Part shown: piece by piece, positions 1-7,166 of the stretch | Numbering within the stretch: position 1 is the first letter of the stretch | Layout of the letters: every line of letters begins with the position of its first letter | NCBI GenBank assembly: GCA_016791085.1 | Contig: JAEUNN010000326.1 | Span: forward strand, 1-15,464 | Direction of reading: 5' to 3' | Source: Rhodocyclaceae bacterium | GTDB lineage: Bacteria; Pseudomonadota; Gammaproteobacteria; Burkholderiales; Rhodocyclaceae | DNA length: 15,464 bases | The notes under the pieces: model-generated | What the model saw: only the letters and a program-made list of their open reading frames with translations | What the model was told of the DNA's origin: nothing | Database searches by the model: none | Position numbers and translations under genes: made by a program

Positions 1-1464
1 CGCGTGATGGCCGGCAAGGACGGCCTGCAGACGCATATGGAAATCAGCATGGTGCCCAACCGCAACGCGCGCGGCTGGGTGGACGGCGTGCACATCATGG
101 CGCGCGACATTACCGACCAGCGCCGCTTCGAACAGCGCATCCAGTACCTCGCCACGCGCGACACGCTGACCAAACTGCCCAACCGCTCGCTGCTGCTGGA
201 CCGGCTCAATCAGGCGCTGGCGCGCGCCCAGCGCAGCGCCGGCATGCTGGCCGTGATGGTGCTGGACCTGGACCGCTTCAAGAACATCAACGACTCGCTG
301 GGTCATCAGATCGGCGACGCGCTGTTGCGCATGGTGGCGCAGCGCATCACTTCCTGCCTGCGCGAACAGGATTCCGTGGCGCGCCAGGGCGGCGACGAAT
401 TCATCCTGCTGCTGCCGGGCCTGGACCAGCAGGGCGATGCGCTGCGGGTGGCGGAAAAAGTGCTGGCCGCGATCTCCGAACCCTGCGTGATCAACGGCAC
501 TGCCATCACCATAGGCGGCAGCCTGGGCGTGGCGCTCTACCCCGACGACGGCAAGGATTCCGATACTTTGCTGCGCAATGCCGACGTGGCCATGTACCAC
601 GCCAAGGAATCCGGGCGCAACCACTGCCAGTTCTTCACCCAGCGCATGAACGACCTGGCGCGCCAGCGCCTCACGCTGGAAGCCGAATTGCGCCGCACGC
701 TGGACGCCGGCGGTCTGCACCTGTGCCTGCAGCCGGTGGTCGATACCGGCAGCGGCCGCGTGGTCGGCTTCGAGGCGCTGGCGCGCTGGCAGCACGCCAC
801 GCTGGGCAATGTGCCGCCCACGCAATTCATTCCGGTCGCGGAAGAATCCGGCCTCATCCTGGCGCTGGGCACCTGGGCGCTGCGCGCCGCCTGCGTCGCC
901 GCGCGCCGGCTGCAGGCGCCGGGCCAGGCGCGCTGGGTGGCGGTAAACGTGTCGGCGCGCCAGTTCCGCCACAAGGATTTCGTGGCCACCGTGGAACAGG
1001 CCCTGGCCGACACCGGGCTGGACCCGCACCTGCTGGTGCTCGAAATTACCGAAAGCATGCTCATGGAACACACCGAAGCCGCCATCGCAACCTTGCACGC
1101 GCTGGCCGAGCGCGGCATGGAACTGGCCATCGACGACTTCGGAACCGGCTATTCCAGCCTGAGCTATCTGCGCCGCCTGCCCATACACAAAATCAAGATA
1201 GACCGCAGTTTCGTGCGCGAACTGCCGGGCGACGGCGAAAGCGCGGCCATCGTGCGCGCCATCGTCGGGCTGGCGTCCACGCTGGGCATGAAAACCGTGG
1301 CCGAAGGCGTCGAAACGCCGTCGCAATTCGAATTCCTGCGCAGCAATGCCTGTCCTTACGCCCAGGGCTATTTGTTCAGCGAGCCGCGGCGCGTGGAAAC
1401 CTGGACCGCGGAAGCGCTGGCCGCGATCGAACGCGCCGGCTGCGCCAAATCCGCCGCGGCTTGA
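1..1464 (+). CDS. PAS-GGDEF-EAL cyclic-di-GMP signalling protein, 5' end missing
   Basis: The frame is open from base 1, so the gene starts outside the window. Residues here count from the GTG at base 4. Residues 1-45 look like the tail of a PAS/PAC sensor domain, with the typical 'ARDITDQRRFE' ending. A GGDEF domain follows (about 50-210) with an intact GGDEF active site at 129-133. An RxxD inhibitory site (R120, D123) lies five residues before it, so the cyclase half should be active and product-inhibited. The EAL domain (about 225-470) keeps EAL at 257-259, N315, E347, the DDFGTGYSSL loop (D377, D378), K398, E434 and QGY near 455, all expected for phosphodiesterase activity. By family knowledge this is a dual diguanylate cyclase/phosphodiesterase. 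Which activity dominates cannot be read from sequence. The sensory input lies in the missing part. Confidence 0.95.
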   Translation, partial: RVMAGKDGLQTHMEISMVPNRNARGWVDGVHIMARDITDQRRFEQRIQYLATRDTLTKLPNRSLLLDRLNQALARAQRSAGMLAVMVLDLDRFKNINDSLGHQIGDALLRMVAQRITSCLREQDSVARQGGDEFILLLPGLDQQGDALRVAEKVLAAISEPCVINGTAITIGGSLGVALYPDDGKDSDTLLRNADVAMYHAKESGRNHCQFFTQRMNDLARQRLTLEAELRRTLDAGGLHLCLQPVVDTGSGRVVGFEALARWQHATLGNVPPTQFIPVAEESGLILALGTWALRAACVAARRLQAPGQARWVAVNVSARQFRHKDFVATVEQALADTGLDPHLLVLEITESMLMEHTEAAIATLHALAERGMELAIDDFGTGYSSLSYLRRLPIHKIKIDRSFVRELPGDGESAAIVRAIVGLASTLGMKTVAEGVETPSQFEFLRSNACPYAQGYLFSEPRRVETWTAEALAAIERAGCAKSAAA

Positions 1465-1496
1465 GCGCCGCGCGTGGCGGTGCAGGCGGAATACGC

Positions 1497-1502
1497 GATA
1501 AT
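1497..1502 (+). promoter_or_regulatory. Candidate -10 box (GATAAT) for the Sir2 gene
   Basis: GATAAT sits in the 68-base gap after the GGDEF-EAL gene and matches five of six bases of the sigma-70 -10 box. No good -35 is visible 16-18 bases upstream. A start near 1509 would give a leader of about 24-33 bases. Confidence 0.4.
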
Positions 1503-1532
1503 CCCCAGGCAAGCCTGCTCCACCTGTTCCGG

Positions 1533-2372
1533 ATGACCCCCATGAGCACCGCATTCGATCGCTGCGCGGACCGCATCGCCGCCGCCGACTCACTCGTGAT
1601 CTGTGCCGGTGCCGGCATGGGCGTGGATTCCGGCCTGCCGGATTTTCGCGGGCCGGGCGGCTTCTGGCGCGTCTATCCGGCACTTGCGCGGGCGCGCATG
1701 CAGTTCGAGGAAATCGCCAATCCCGCCGCGTTCGAGCGCGAACCGCAACTTGCCTGGGGCTTTTACGGCCACCGTCTGGCGCTCTACCGCGCCACCCGCC
1801 CGCACGCCGGCTTCGCCATCCTGAACGCCATTGCCGACCGGCTGCCATACGGTGCCTTCGTATTCACGAGCAATGTGGATGGCCAGTTCCAGGTCGGCGG
1901 CACGCCGTCCGAACGTGTGCTCGAGTGCCACGGTTCCATCCACCACCTGCAATGCGCCGCGGTGTGCAGCGACGACATCTGGCCGGCCGATTTCGAGCCG
2001 CACATCGATGCCGACGCCTGCCGCATGCTCGGCGAACTGCCGTCCTGCCCGCGTTGCGGCGGCCTCGCCCGGCCCAACGTGCTCATGTTCAGCGACTGGA
2101 ACTGGATCGCGCAGCGCACCGAAACGCAGCGCCACCGCATGCACGACTGGCTGCACCGCGTGGCGCGCCCGCTGGTGATAGAACTAGGCGCCGGCACCCA
2201 CGTGCCTACCGTGCGCATGACCGCCGAACATCTGGGCGCGCCCATCCTGCGCATCAATCCGGGCGAACCGCAATTGCCGGCCGAACGCGGCGTAAGCCTG
2301 GCGCTGGGCGCGCTCGAAGCGCTCGCCGGCATAGAAACCGCGCTGCAAAGGCGCGGCTTTTTCGCGCCCTGA
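1533..2372 (+). CDS. Sir2-family NAD-dependent protein deacylase
   Basis: The 279-residue product has the sirtuin layout. The NAD-binding signature GAGMGVDSGLPDFRG is at 26-40, TSNVDGQ at 112-118, and the catalytic histidine is H133 in CHGS. Four cysteines for the structural zinc are C141, C145, C172 and C175, and an INP near 241-243 closes the Rossmann fold. It should remove acyl groups from lysines while consuming NAD. Two motifs differ from the textbook form: GAGMGV replaces GAGxS, and the usual TQNxDxLH is TSNVDGQF, without the LH pair. These mark a divergent sirtuin subfamily, so substrate preference should not be assumed to be CobB-like. Two in-frame ATGs (1533 and 1542) compete. Neither has a clear ribosome-binding site, and I report the first. 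It converges on the next gene with only 16 bases between the stops. Confidence 0.9.
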   Translation: MTPMSTAFDRCADRIAAADSLVICAGAGMGVDSGLPDFRGPGGFWRVYPALARARMQFEEIANPAAFEREPQLAWGFYGHRLALYRATRPHAGFAILNAIADRLPYGAFVFTSNVDGQFQVGGTPSERVLECHGSIHHLQCAAVCSDDIWPADFEPHIDADACRMLGELPSCPRCGGLARPNVLMFSDWNWIAQRTETQRHRMHDWLHRVARPLVIELGAGTHVPTVRMTAEHLGAPILRINPGEPQLPAERGVSLALGALEALAGIETALQRRGFFAP

Positions 2373-2388
2373 GCACGGTGCCCCGGCG

Positions 2389-3288
2389 CTATTTGCGGCT
2401 AACCACGACCACGCCGGCAACCACCAGCGCCGCCCCGGCCAACTGGCTCAATCCGACCGCTTCGCCCAGAAACAGCCAGGCGAGGAAAATGGTCGCCACC
2501 GGGCCTATGCAGCCTATCAGACCGAAGCGCGCACTGCCTATGCGCGCGATGGCGGCGCCCACCATCAGGCTGGGCAGCACGGTAGCGAACACCGCCATGG
2601 CTGCGGCGAGCCCATATACCTGCCACGGCAGCACCAGTGCCGACATGGGCTTGGTCGCGGCGAATTGCAGGGCCACCGCCAGCGCCGACCAGAGCATGCT
2701 GGAAGCCATGAGCCGGGAGGCGCCGATGCGGCCTATGATTTGCCCGCTGGCGATCAGGTAAATGCTGTAGGTAAGCGCCGAGGCCAGCACGTACAGCGCG
2801 CCGCGCCAGGTATCCGGGCCGCCGGCACCGGCCAGGTCATGACCGAAACTTGCCGCGATGCCGGCGTAAGTGAGCGCCATCGCCAGCAATTCGCGCCGCC
2901 CCGGACGCTTGTTCAGCAATAGCGCCGACAGCAGCACCACGAAAGTCGGGTAGGAAAACAGGATGACGCGCTCCAGCCCGGCGCTAATGTACTGCAGGCC
3001 GGCAAAATCCAGCAGCGCGGACAGATAGAACCCGAACATGCCCAGGCCCGCCACGTACAGCAGGTCGCGCAAGCCCAGGGGCGGGCGGCCGCGCCGTTCG
3101 GCAAACGCGATCAGGCCGAATACCGGCGCGGAAAAGCCCATGCGCAGCGCGAGCAGGGTGAGCGCATCGACGCCATAGGGATAGGCCAGCTTGATCAGGA
3201 TGGCCTTGAACGAAAACCCGATCGCGGCCAGCGCTGCAAAAATCACCCCAAGGCGCAGTTCGTGCGCGGGCGTAACGGCCTCAGCCAC
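2389..3288 (-). CDS. EamA-type (DMT superfamily) transporter
   Basis: This 299-residue protein is almost entirely hydrophobic. About ten membrane helices are arranged as two EamA repeats: the first half contains 'GVDALTLLALRMGF', the second runs from about residue 160 to the end. By family it is an inner-membrane drug/metabolite carrier, often an exporter of amino acids or other small metabolites. The substrate cannot be told from sequence. The start is a GTG at 3288 without a strong ribosome-binding site. The ATG at 3295 is out of frame and stops after four codons. An internal GTG at residue 15 (LGVIF) is an alternative start just before the first helix. It lies 51 bases downstream of the YjgR-type ATPase gene on the same strand, so the two are probably cotranscribed. 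Confidence 0.9.
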   Translation of the reverse strand: MAEAVTPAHELRLGVIFAALAAIGFSFKAILIKLAYPYGVDALTLLALRMGFSAPVFGLIAFAERRGRPPLGLRDLLYVAGLGMFGFYLSALLDFAGLQYISAGLERVILFSYPTFVVLLSALLLNKRPGRRELLAMALTYAGIAASFGHDLAGAGGPDTWRGALYVLASALTYSIYLIASGQIIGRIGASRLMASSMLWSALAVALQFAATKPMSALVLPWQVYGLAAAMAVFATVLPSLMVGAAIARIGSARFGLIGCIGPVATIFLAWLFLGEAVGLSQLAGAALVVAGVVVVSRK

Positions 3289-3339
3289 GCCGCATGGTCG
3301 GCAGCGGCCGCGTGCGGGCGCGCGAGTGGCAAAAACGCC

Positions 3340-4848
3340 TCAACGCCTGCCCCCCAGTATCGAGCCCATGATGCCGCGCAATATCTGTTTGCCGACCGCA
3401 CTGCCTATGCTACGCGCGGCACTTTTGGCGGCCGCTTCGAGCACGCCTTCGCGGCCGCGGCGCGCGCCGCCGCGACCCAGCAGATCGCCCAGACCGCCCA
3501 GCACGCCGCCCTGAGCGGCCGGCTCGGCGTCCGCCGCAGCGGCGTCCGGTTCGGGCGCGGCAGCCGGCGCGGCGCTTTGCGCGGACAGTTTTTCGTAGGC
3601 GGATTCGCGGTCGACCATCTGTTCGTAGCGGCCGTACAGCCCGTCGCTGCGCACGTGGGCGGCGCGCTCCTCGGCCGTGAGCGGCCCCAGCCGCGACGCC
3701 GGCGGATAGATGAAAGCCCGCTCGACCATGCTGGGGCGTCCTTTTTCGTCCAGGAAGGACACCAGCGCCTCGCCGGTGCCCAGTTCGAGTATCGCGCTGG
3801 CCGCATCGAAAGCCGGATTGGCGCGCATGGTCTGGGCGGCCGACTGCACGGCTTTCTGGTCGCGCGGCGTGAAGGCGCGCAGCGCGTGCTGCACGCGGTT
3901 GCCGAGTTGACCCAGCACGTTGTCGGGCACGTCGCGCGGGTTCTGCGTCACGAAATACACGCCCACGCCCTTGGAACGTATGAGCCGCACCACCTGTTCG
4001 ACCTTCTGCAGCAATGCCGGCGGCGCCTCGCTGAACAGCAGGTGGGCTTCATCGAAAAAGAACACCAGTTTGGGCTTTTCCATGTCGCCCACTTCGGGCA
4101 GGCGCTCGAACAGTTCCGACAACAGCCAGAGCAGGAAGGTCGAATACAGCCGCGGCGACTGGTGCAGCTTTTCGGCCGCCATGATGTTGATGACGCCACG
4201 GCCATAGTCGTCGGTGCGCATGAGGTCGGCCACATCCAGCATGGGCTCGCCGAAAAAATGCTCCGCGCCCTCGTCCTCCAGCCCCAGCAGGCCGCGCTGT
4301 ATGGCGCCTATCGAAGCCGGGCTGACATTGCCGTAGCGCGTTTTGTAGTCGGCCGCGTTGTCGCCGACGTGCTGCACCATGGCGCGCAGATCTTTCATGT
4401 CCAGCAGCAGCAGGCCTTCGTCGTCGGCCACGCGGAACACGATTTGCAGCACGCCGGCCTGCGTGTCGTTGAGATTCAGCAGGCGCGCCAACAGCAGCGG
4501 CCCCATGTCGGAAACGGTGGCGCGCACCGGATGGCCCATGGCGCCGAACACGTCCCAGAACGCCACGCTGTTCGGGTAGGGCGTGAAATCCTGCAAGCCC
4601 AGTTGATCCAGGCGCTTTTGCAGCCCCGGCGTGAGCGTGCCGGCGGCGGCCATGCCGGACAGATCGCCCTTCACGTCGGCCAGAAAGACCGGCACGCCTA
4701 TGTAGGACAGCCGTTCCGACAGCGACTGCAGGGTGACCGTTTTGCCGGTACCGGTGGCGCCCGTCACGAGGCCGTGGCGGTTGGCCATCTGCGGCAACAG
4801 CGCGAGCACCGTGTCGCCGCCTTTCGCGACATAGAGGGGGTCGGCCAT
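3340..4848 (-). CDS. YjgR-type HerA-like P-loop ATPase (DUF853 family)
   Basis: This 502-residue ATPase has a Walker A GATGTGKT at 30-37 and a Walker B LVFFFDEAH at 261-269 (D266, E267). 'VYFVTQNPRDVP' at 298-309 fits a sensor strand, and a conserved TPRD lies at 327-330. The whole resembles the E. coli YjgR family, called helicase HerA-like from its RecA/FtsK-type fold. True HerA works with the nuclease NurA; none is encoded here and YjgR's role is not established. Residues 425-446 form a low-complexity Ala/Pro/Glu/Asp linker. The tail (about 448-502) is Gly/Arg-rich and ends in the ILGGRR typical of the family. The start is firm: GGAGGT at 4857-4862 (minus strand) lies eight bases from the ATG. 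It is divergent from yebC and upstream of the EamA gene. Confidence 0.93.
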   Translation of the reverse strand: MADPLYVAKGGDTVLALLPQMANRHGLVTGATGTGKTVTLQSLSERLSYIGVPVFLADVKGDLSGMAAAGTLTPGLQKRLDQLGLQDFTPYPNSVAFWDVFGAMGHPVRATVSDMGPLLLARLLNLNDTQAGVLQIVFRVADDEGLLLLDMKDLRAMVQHVGDNAADYKTRYGNVSPASIGAIQRGLLGLEDEGAEHFFGEPMLDVADLMRTDDYGRGVINIMAAEKLHQSPRLYSTFLLWLLSELFERLPEVGDMEKPKLVFFFDEAHLLFSEAPPALLQKVEQVVRLIRSKGVGVYFVTQNPRDVPDNVLGQLGNRVQHALRAFTPRDQKAVQSAAQTMRANPAFDAASAILELGTGEALVSFLDEKGRPSMVERAFIYPPASRLGPLTAEERAAHVRSDGLYGRYEQMVDRESAYEKLSAQSAAPAAAPEPDAAAADAEPAAQGGVLGGLGDLLGRGGARRGREGVLEAAAKSAARSIGSAVGKQILRGIMGSILGGRR

Positions 4849-4868
4849 GGGAACTTACCTCCGCGGTT

Positions 4869-4874
4869 TATAAT
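4869..4874 (+). promoter_or_regulatory. Perfect -10 box (TATAAT) for yebC in the divergent gap
   Basis: TATAAT is an exact sigma-70 -10 hexamer in the 64-base gap between the divergent ATPase gene and yebC. A start near 4881 leaves a leader of about 32 bases, with GAGG at 4904-4907 five bases before the yebC ATG. The -35 position falls in the first codons of the ATPase gene and is poor. I could not place a convincing minus-strand promoter in the same gap. Confidence 0.6.
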
Positions 4875-4912
4875 TTCAGCCTCTCAAAGTCTAACAGCAA
4901 GCCGAGGTTGTC

Positions 4913-5638
4913 ATGGCCGGCCATTCCAAATGGGCCAACATCCAGCACCGCAAGGGGCGGCAGGATGCCAAACGCGGGAAAATTTTCACCAAGCTCATCA
5001 AGGAAGTCACCGTCGCGGCCCGCATGGGCGGGGGCGATCCGAACTTCAATCCACGCCTGCGCCTGGCCATAGACAAGGCCAAGGCGGAAAACATGCCGGG
5101 CGACAACATCGACCGCGCCGTCAAGCGCGGCACCGGCGAACTGGAAGGTGTGAGCTACGAAGAAGTGCGCTATGAAGGATATGGCGTGGGCGGCGCCGCG
5201 GTGGTGGTCGATTGCCTGACCGACAACCGCGTGCGCACGGTGGCGGAAGTGCGCCACGCGCTGTCCAAACACGGCGGCAACCTGGGCACGGACGGGTCGG
5301 TCGCGTTCATGTTCAAACATTGCGGGCAATTTCTGTTCGCGCCCGGCAGTTCCGAGGACAAGATCATGGAAGCCGCGCTCGACGCCGGCGCCGAGGACGT
5401 GCTGGCGAACGAGGACGGGTCCATAGAAGTGATCTGCGCGCCGGCGGATTTCAGCGCCGTCAAGGACGGTCTGGAAAAGGCCGGCTGCAAGCCGGAACTG
5501 GCGGAAATCACGCTGAAGGCGCTGAACGAAACCGCGCTGGCCGGCGACGACGCCATCAAGATGCAGAAAATGCTCGACGCGCTGGAGGACCTCGACGACG
5601 TGCAGGACGTCTACACCACCGCCGTGCTGGACAGCTGA
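4913..5638 (+). CDS. yebC: YebC/PmpR/TACO1-family protein
   Basis: The 241-residue protein begins with the family signature MAGHSKWANIQHRKG and has full family length. It contains the conserved 'NMPGDNIDRAVKRGTG' near 64-79 and 'GGNLGTDGSVAFMF' near 123-136. YebC was annotated for years as a DNA-binding transcriptional regulator. The mitochondrial homologue TACO1 is a translational activator, and more recent work on bacterial YebC points to a ribosome-associated role in relieving stalls at proline-rich stretches. The start is supported by GAGG five bases upstream and by the signature at residue 1. It heads the plus-strand run leading to ruvC, ruvA and ruvB. yebC beside ruvC is a very common proteobacterial arrangement, but here a transporter gene separates them. 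Confidence 0.97.
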   Translation: MAGHSKWANIQHRKGRQDAKRGKIFTKLIKEVTVAARMGGGDPNFNPRLRLAIDKAKAENMPGDNIDRAVKRGTGELEGVSYEEVRYEGYGVGGAAVVVDCLTDNRVRTVAEVRHALSKHGGNLGTDGSVAFMFKHCGQFLFAPGSSEDKIMEAALDAGAEDVLANEDGSIEVICAPADFSAVKDGLEKAGCKPELAEITLKALNETALAGDDAIKMQKMLDALEDLDDVQDVYTTAVLDS

Positions 5639-5649
5639 CGCAGGCGTCA
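5636..5649. repeat. 14-bp inverted repeat over the yebC stop codon
   Basis: TGACGC-AG-GCGTCA is a perfect six-base inverted repeat with a two-base centre. It starts on the yebC TGA. The centre is too short for a good RNA hairpin and no T-tract follows, so it is not a standard terminator. It could be a dimer-binding site or chance in GC-rich DNA. Confidence 0.35.
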
Positions 5650-5695
5650 TGGCGGCCGGATACCGGGCCAGCCCCTGCGCGCCGGGACCCGCCTG

Positions 5696-6562
5696 ATGCA
5701 ACGCATCGCGCCCTGGCTGTTCGTGCTGCTCTGGAGCACCGGCTTCATCGGTGCCAAATTCGGCCTGCCGCACGCCGACCCTCTGGCCTTTCTGCTGGTG
5801 CGCTATTGCGCCGTGCTCGCGCTGGTGCTGCCGCTGGTGTGGATTACGCGCGCACCCTGGCCGGCCGACCTGCGCACCGCGTTGCACATAGGGGTGGCCG
5901 GGCTGCTGGTGCAGGCCACCTACCTGGGCGGCGTGTTTTCGGCCATCGCGCTGGGCCTGCCGTCCGGCGTGACCAGTCTGATCGTGGGTCTGCAGCCGCT
6001 CATCACGGCCGCGCTGGCCGGGCTCGCGCTGGGCGAGCGCGTGAGCCCCCGGCAATGGACCGGCCTGGTGCTGGCGCTGGCCGGCGTGGCGCTGGTGTTG
6101 TCCGGCCGCGCCGATCTCGCAGCCGGCGTTCGCGTCGATTTCGTGCAGGTGCTGCCGGCCCTGATCGCGCTGGCCGGCATCAGCATAGGCACTTTGTACC
6201 AGAAGCGTTTCTGTCCGGTGTTCGATCTGCGCACCGGCACTTTCCTGCAATTCCTGCCCTCGGCCGTGGTCACCGCCATCATCGTGTTCGCGGGCGGGCG
6301 CTGGCGCGTCGATTGGCAGCCCGAATTTCTGTTCGCGCTGGGCTGGCTCACCCTGGTGTTGTCGTTCGGCGCCATGAGTTTGCTGCACCAGCTCATACGC
6401 CGCGGCAGCGCGGTGGCCGTGGCCAGCCTGTTCTACCTGACGCCGGTGGTTACCGCGGTCATGGCCTACGCCTTGTTCGGCGAACGTCTCACGCCGCTCC
6501 AGCTGGGCGGCATGGCGCTCGCGGTGGCAGGCGTGGCGGCCGCGCGCGGGCGGGCACGCTGA
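5696..6562 (+). CDS. EamA-type (DMT superfamily) transporter
   Basis: The 288-residue protein has about ten hydrophobic segments in two EamA repeats. It opens with 'LFVLLWSTGFIGAKFGLPHADP', which includes the W-S-TGFI-AK-G pattern common in this family. 'GLQPLITAALAGLALGE' near 98-114 and 'YLTPVVTAVMAYALFGE' near 247-263 are the equivalent late segments of the two repeats. It should be an inner-membrane metabolite exporter or importer of unknown substrate. It is not a close copy of the EamA protein at 2389-3288: length, opening segment and loops differ. The gene starts 57 bases after yebC, and its TGA shares one base with the ruvC ATG, so ruvC translation is probably coupled to it. Confidence 0.92.
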   Translation: MQRIAPWLFVLLWSTGFIGAKFGLPHADPLAFLLVRYCAVLALVLPLVWITRAPWPADLRTALHIGVAGLLVQATYLGGVFSAIALGLPSGVTSLIVGLQPLITAALAGLALGERVSPRQWTGLVLALAGVALVLSGRADLAAGVRVDFVQVLPALIALAGISIGTLYQKRFCPVFDLRTGTFLQFLPSAVVTAIIVFAGGRWRVDWQPEFLFALGWLTLVLSFGAMSLLHQLIRRGSAVAVASLFYLTPVVTAVMAYALFGERLTPLQLGGMALAVAGVAAARGRAR

Positions 6563-7113
6563 TGCGCATATTGGGCATAGACCCCGGCCTGCGCGTGACC
6601 GGCTTCGGGCTGATCGACCAACAGGGCAGCCGGCTCGAATACGTGGCGAGCGGCTGCCTGCGCACGCCCGAGGACGCGCCGCTGCCGCTACGCCTCAAAA
6701 CCATACTCGAAGAACTGGGCGTAGTGATCGCGCAGTATCGGCCCGGTCAGGCCGCGGTGGAACAGGTGTTCGTGAATGTGAATCCGCAATCCACGTTGCT
6801 GCTCGGTCAGGCGCGCGGCGCGGCGCTATGCGCGCTGGTTGCGGCCGGCCTGCCGGTGGCCGAATACACGGCGCTGCAAATCAAGCAGGCCGTGGTCGGC
6901 CAGGGGCGCGCGAAAAAAGAACAGGTGCAGGACATGGTGCGCCGGCTGTTGGCGCTGCCGGCCGCGCCGGGCGCCGACGCCGCCGACGCGCTGGCCTGCG
7001 CGATCTGTCATGCCCACGGCGGCAGCGGCTGGGGCGCGGGCGCCGCCGAAAGGCGCCAGGGCAGCCGTCTGCTGGGCCGCAAAAAAACCGGCTGGCGCTC
7101 GTATCAGCCGTAA
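6562..7113 (+). CDS. ruvC: Crossover junction endodeoxyribonuclease RuvC
   Basis: RuvC is the dimeric Holliday-junction resolvase that nicks opposing strands of junctions migrated by RuvAB. The 183-residue product carries the four acidic metal ligands at the expected places: D7 in ILGIDPG, E67 in VEQVFVNVNP, and D139 and D142 in GADAADALA. Further family features are the QSTLLLGQARG helix (77-87), 'EYTALQIKQAVVGQGRAKKEQV' near 101-122 and the basic C-terminus RKKTGWRSYQP. The chosen ATG puts ILGID at residues 3-7, as in other RuvCs. It overlaps the TGA of the upstream transporter by one base and has no strong ribosome-binding site of its own, which fits coupled translation. It is separated from ruvA by a prenyltransferase gene. 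Confidence 0.98.
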   Translation: MRILGIDPGLRVTGFGLIDQQGSRLEYVASGCLRTPEDAPLPLRLKTILEELGVVIAQYRPGQAAVEQVFVNVNPQSTLLLGQARGAALCALVAAGLPVAEYTALQIKQAVVGQGRAKKEQVQDMVRRLLALPAAPGADAADALACAICHAHGGSGWGAGAAERRQGSRLLGRKKTGWRSYQP

Positions 7114-7131
7114 TTCGGCCCGGGCTGCCGC

Positions 7132-7137
7132 TAAACT
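7132..7137 (+). promoter_or_regulatory. Weak candidate -10 box (TAAACT) before the prenyltransferase gene
   Basis: TAAACT lies in the 53-base gap after ruvC and would place a transcript start near 7144, about 23 bases before the ATG. It matches four of six -10 bases. No -35 is recognisable and no ribosome-binding site precedes the ATG. Confidence 0.25.
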
Positions 7138-7166
7138 AGCGCGCTACCCGCCCCAACACGTTTACG

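Noticed and set aside
723..1532. N-terminal extension of the Sir2 frame back to 723
   Set aside because: The extension runs inside the GGDEF-EAL gene in another frame and translates to Arg/Gly/Ala-rich noise. Sirtuin homology begins only after the ATG at 1533 or 1542.
2373..2388. Terminator between the convergent Sir2 and EamA genes
   Set aside because: The 16-base gap contains only a weak GCAC/GTGC pairing and no T-tract, so I cannot support an intrinsic terminator.
1533..4848. Sir2 plus HerA-like ATPase as an anti-phage pair
   Set aside because: Sir2-HerA defence pairs are described, but here the two genes are convergent, separated by a transporter gene, and the ATPase is the housekeeping YjgR type. 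The sirtuin keeps the zinc cysteines and catalytic His of a deacylase.
3262..5175. Long plus-strand frame (637 codons) opposite the YjgR-type ATPase
   Set aside because: It is Arg/His/Gln-rich without any motif and lies antisense to a gene with intact Walker motifs, a perfect ribosome-binding site and a family-typical C-terminus. Long antisense frames are common at this GC content.
4868..6388. Minus-strand frame of 506 codons over yebC and the EamA gene
   Set aside because: The composition is Gln/His/Arg-rich, with no domain, and it covers two clearly recognised plus-strand genes.
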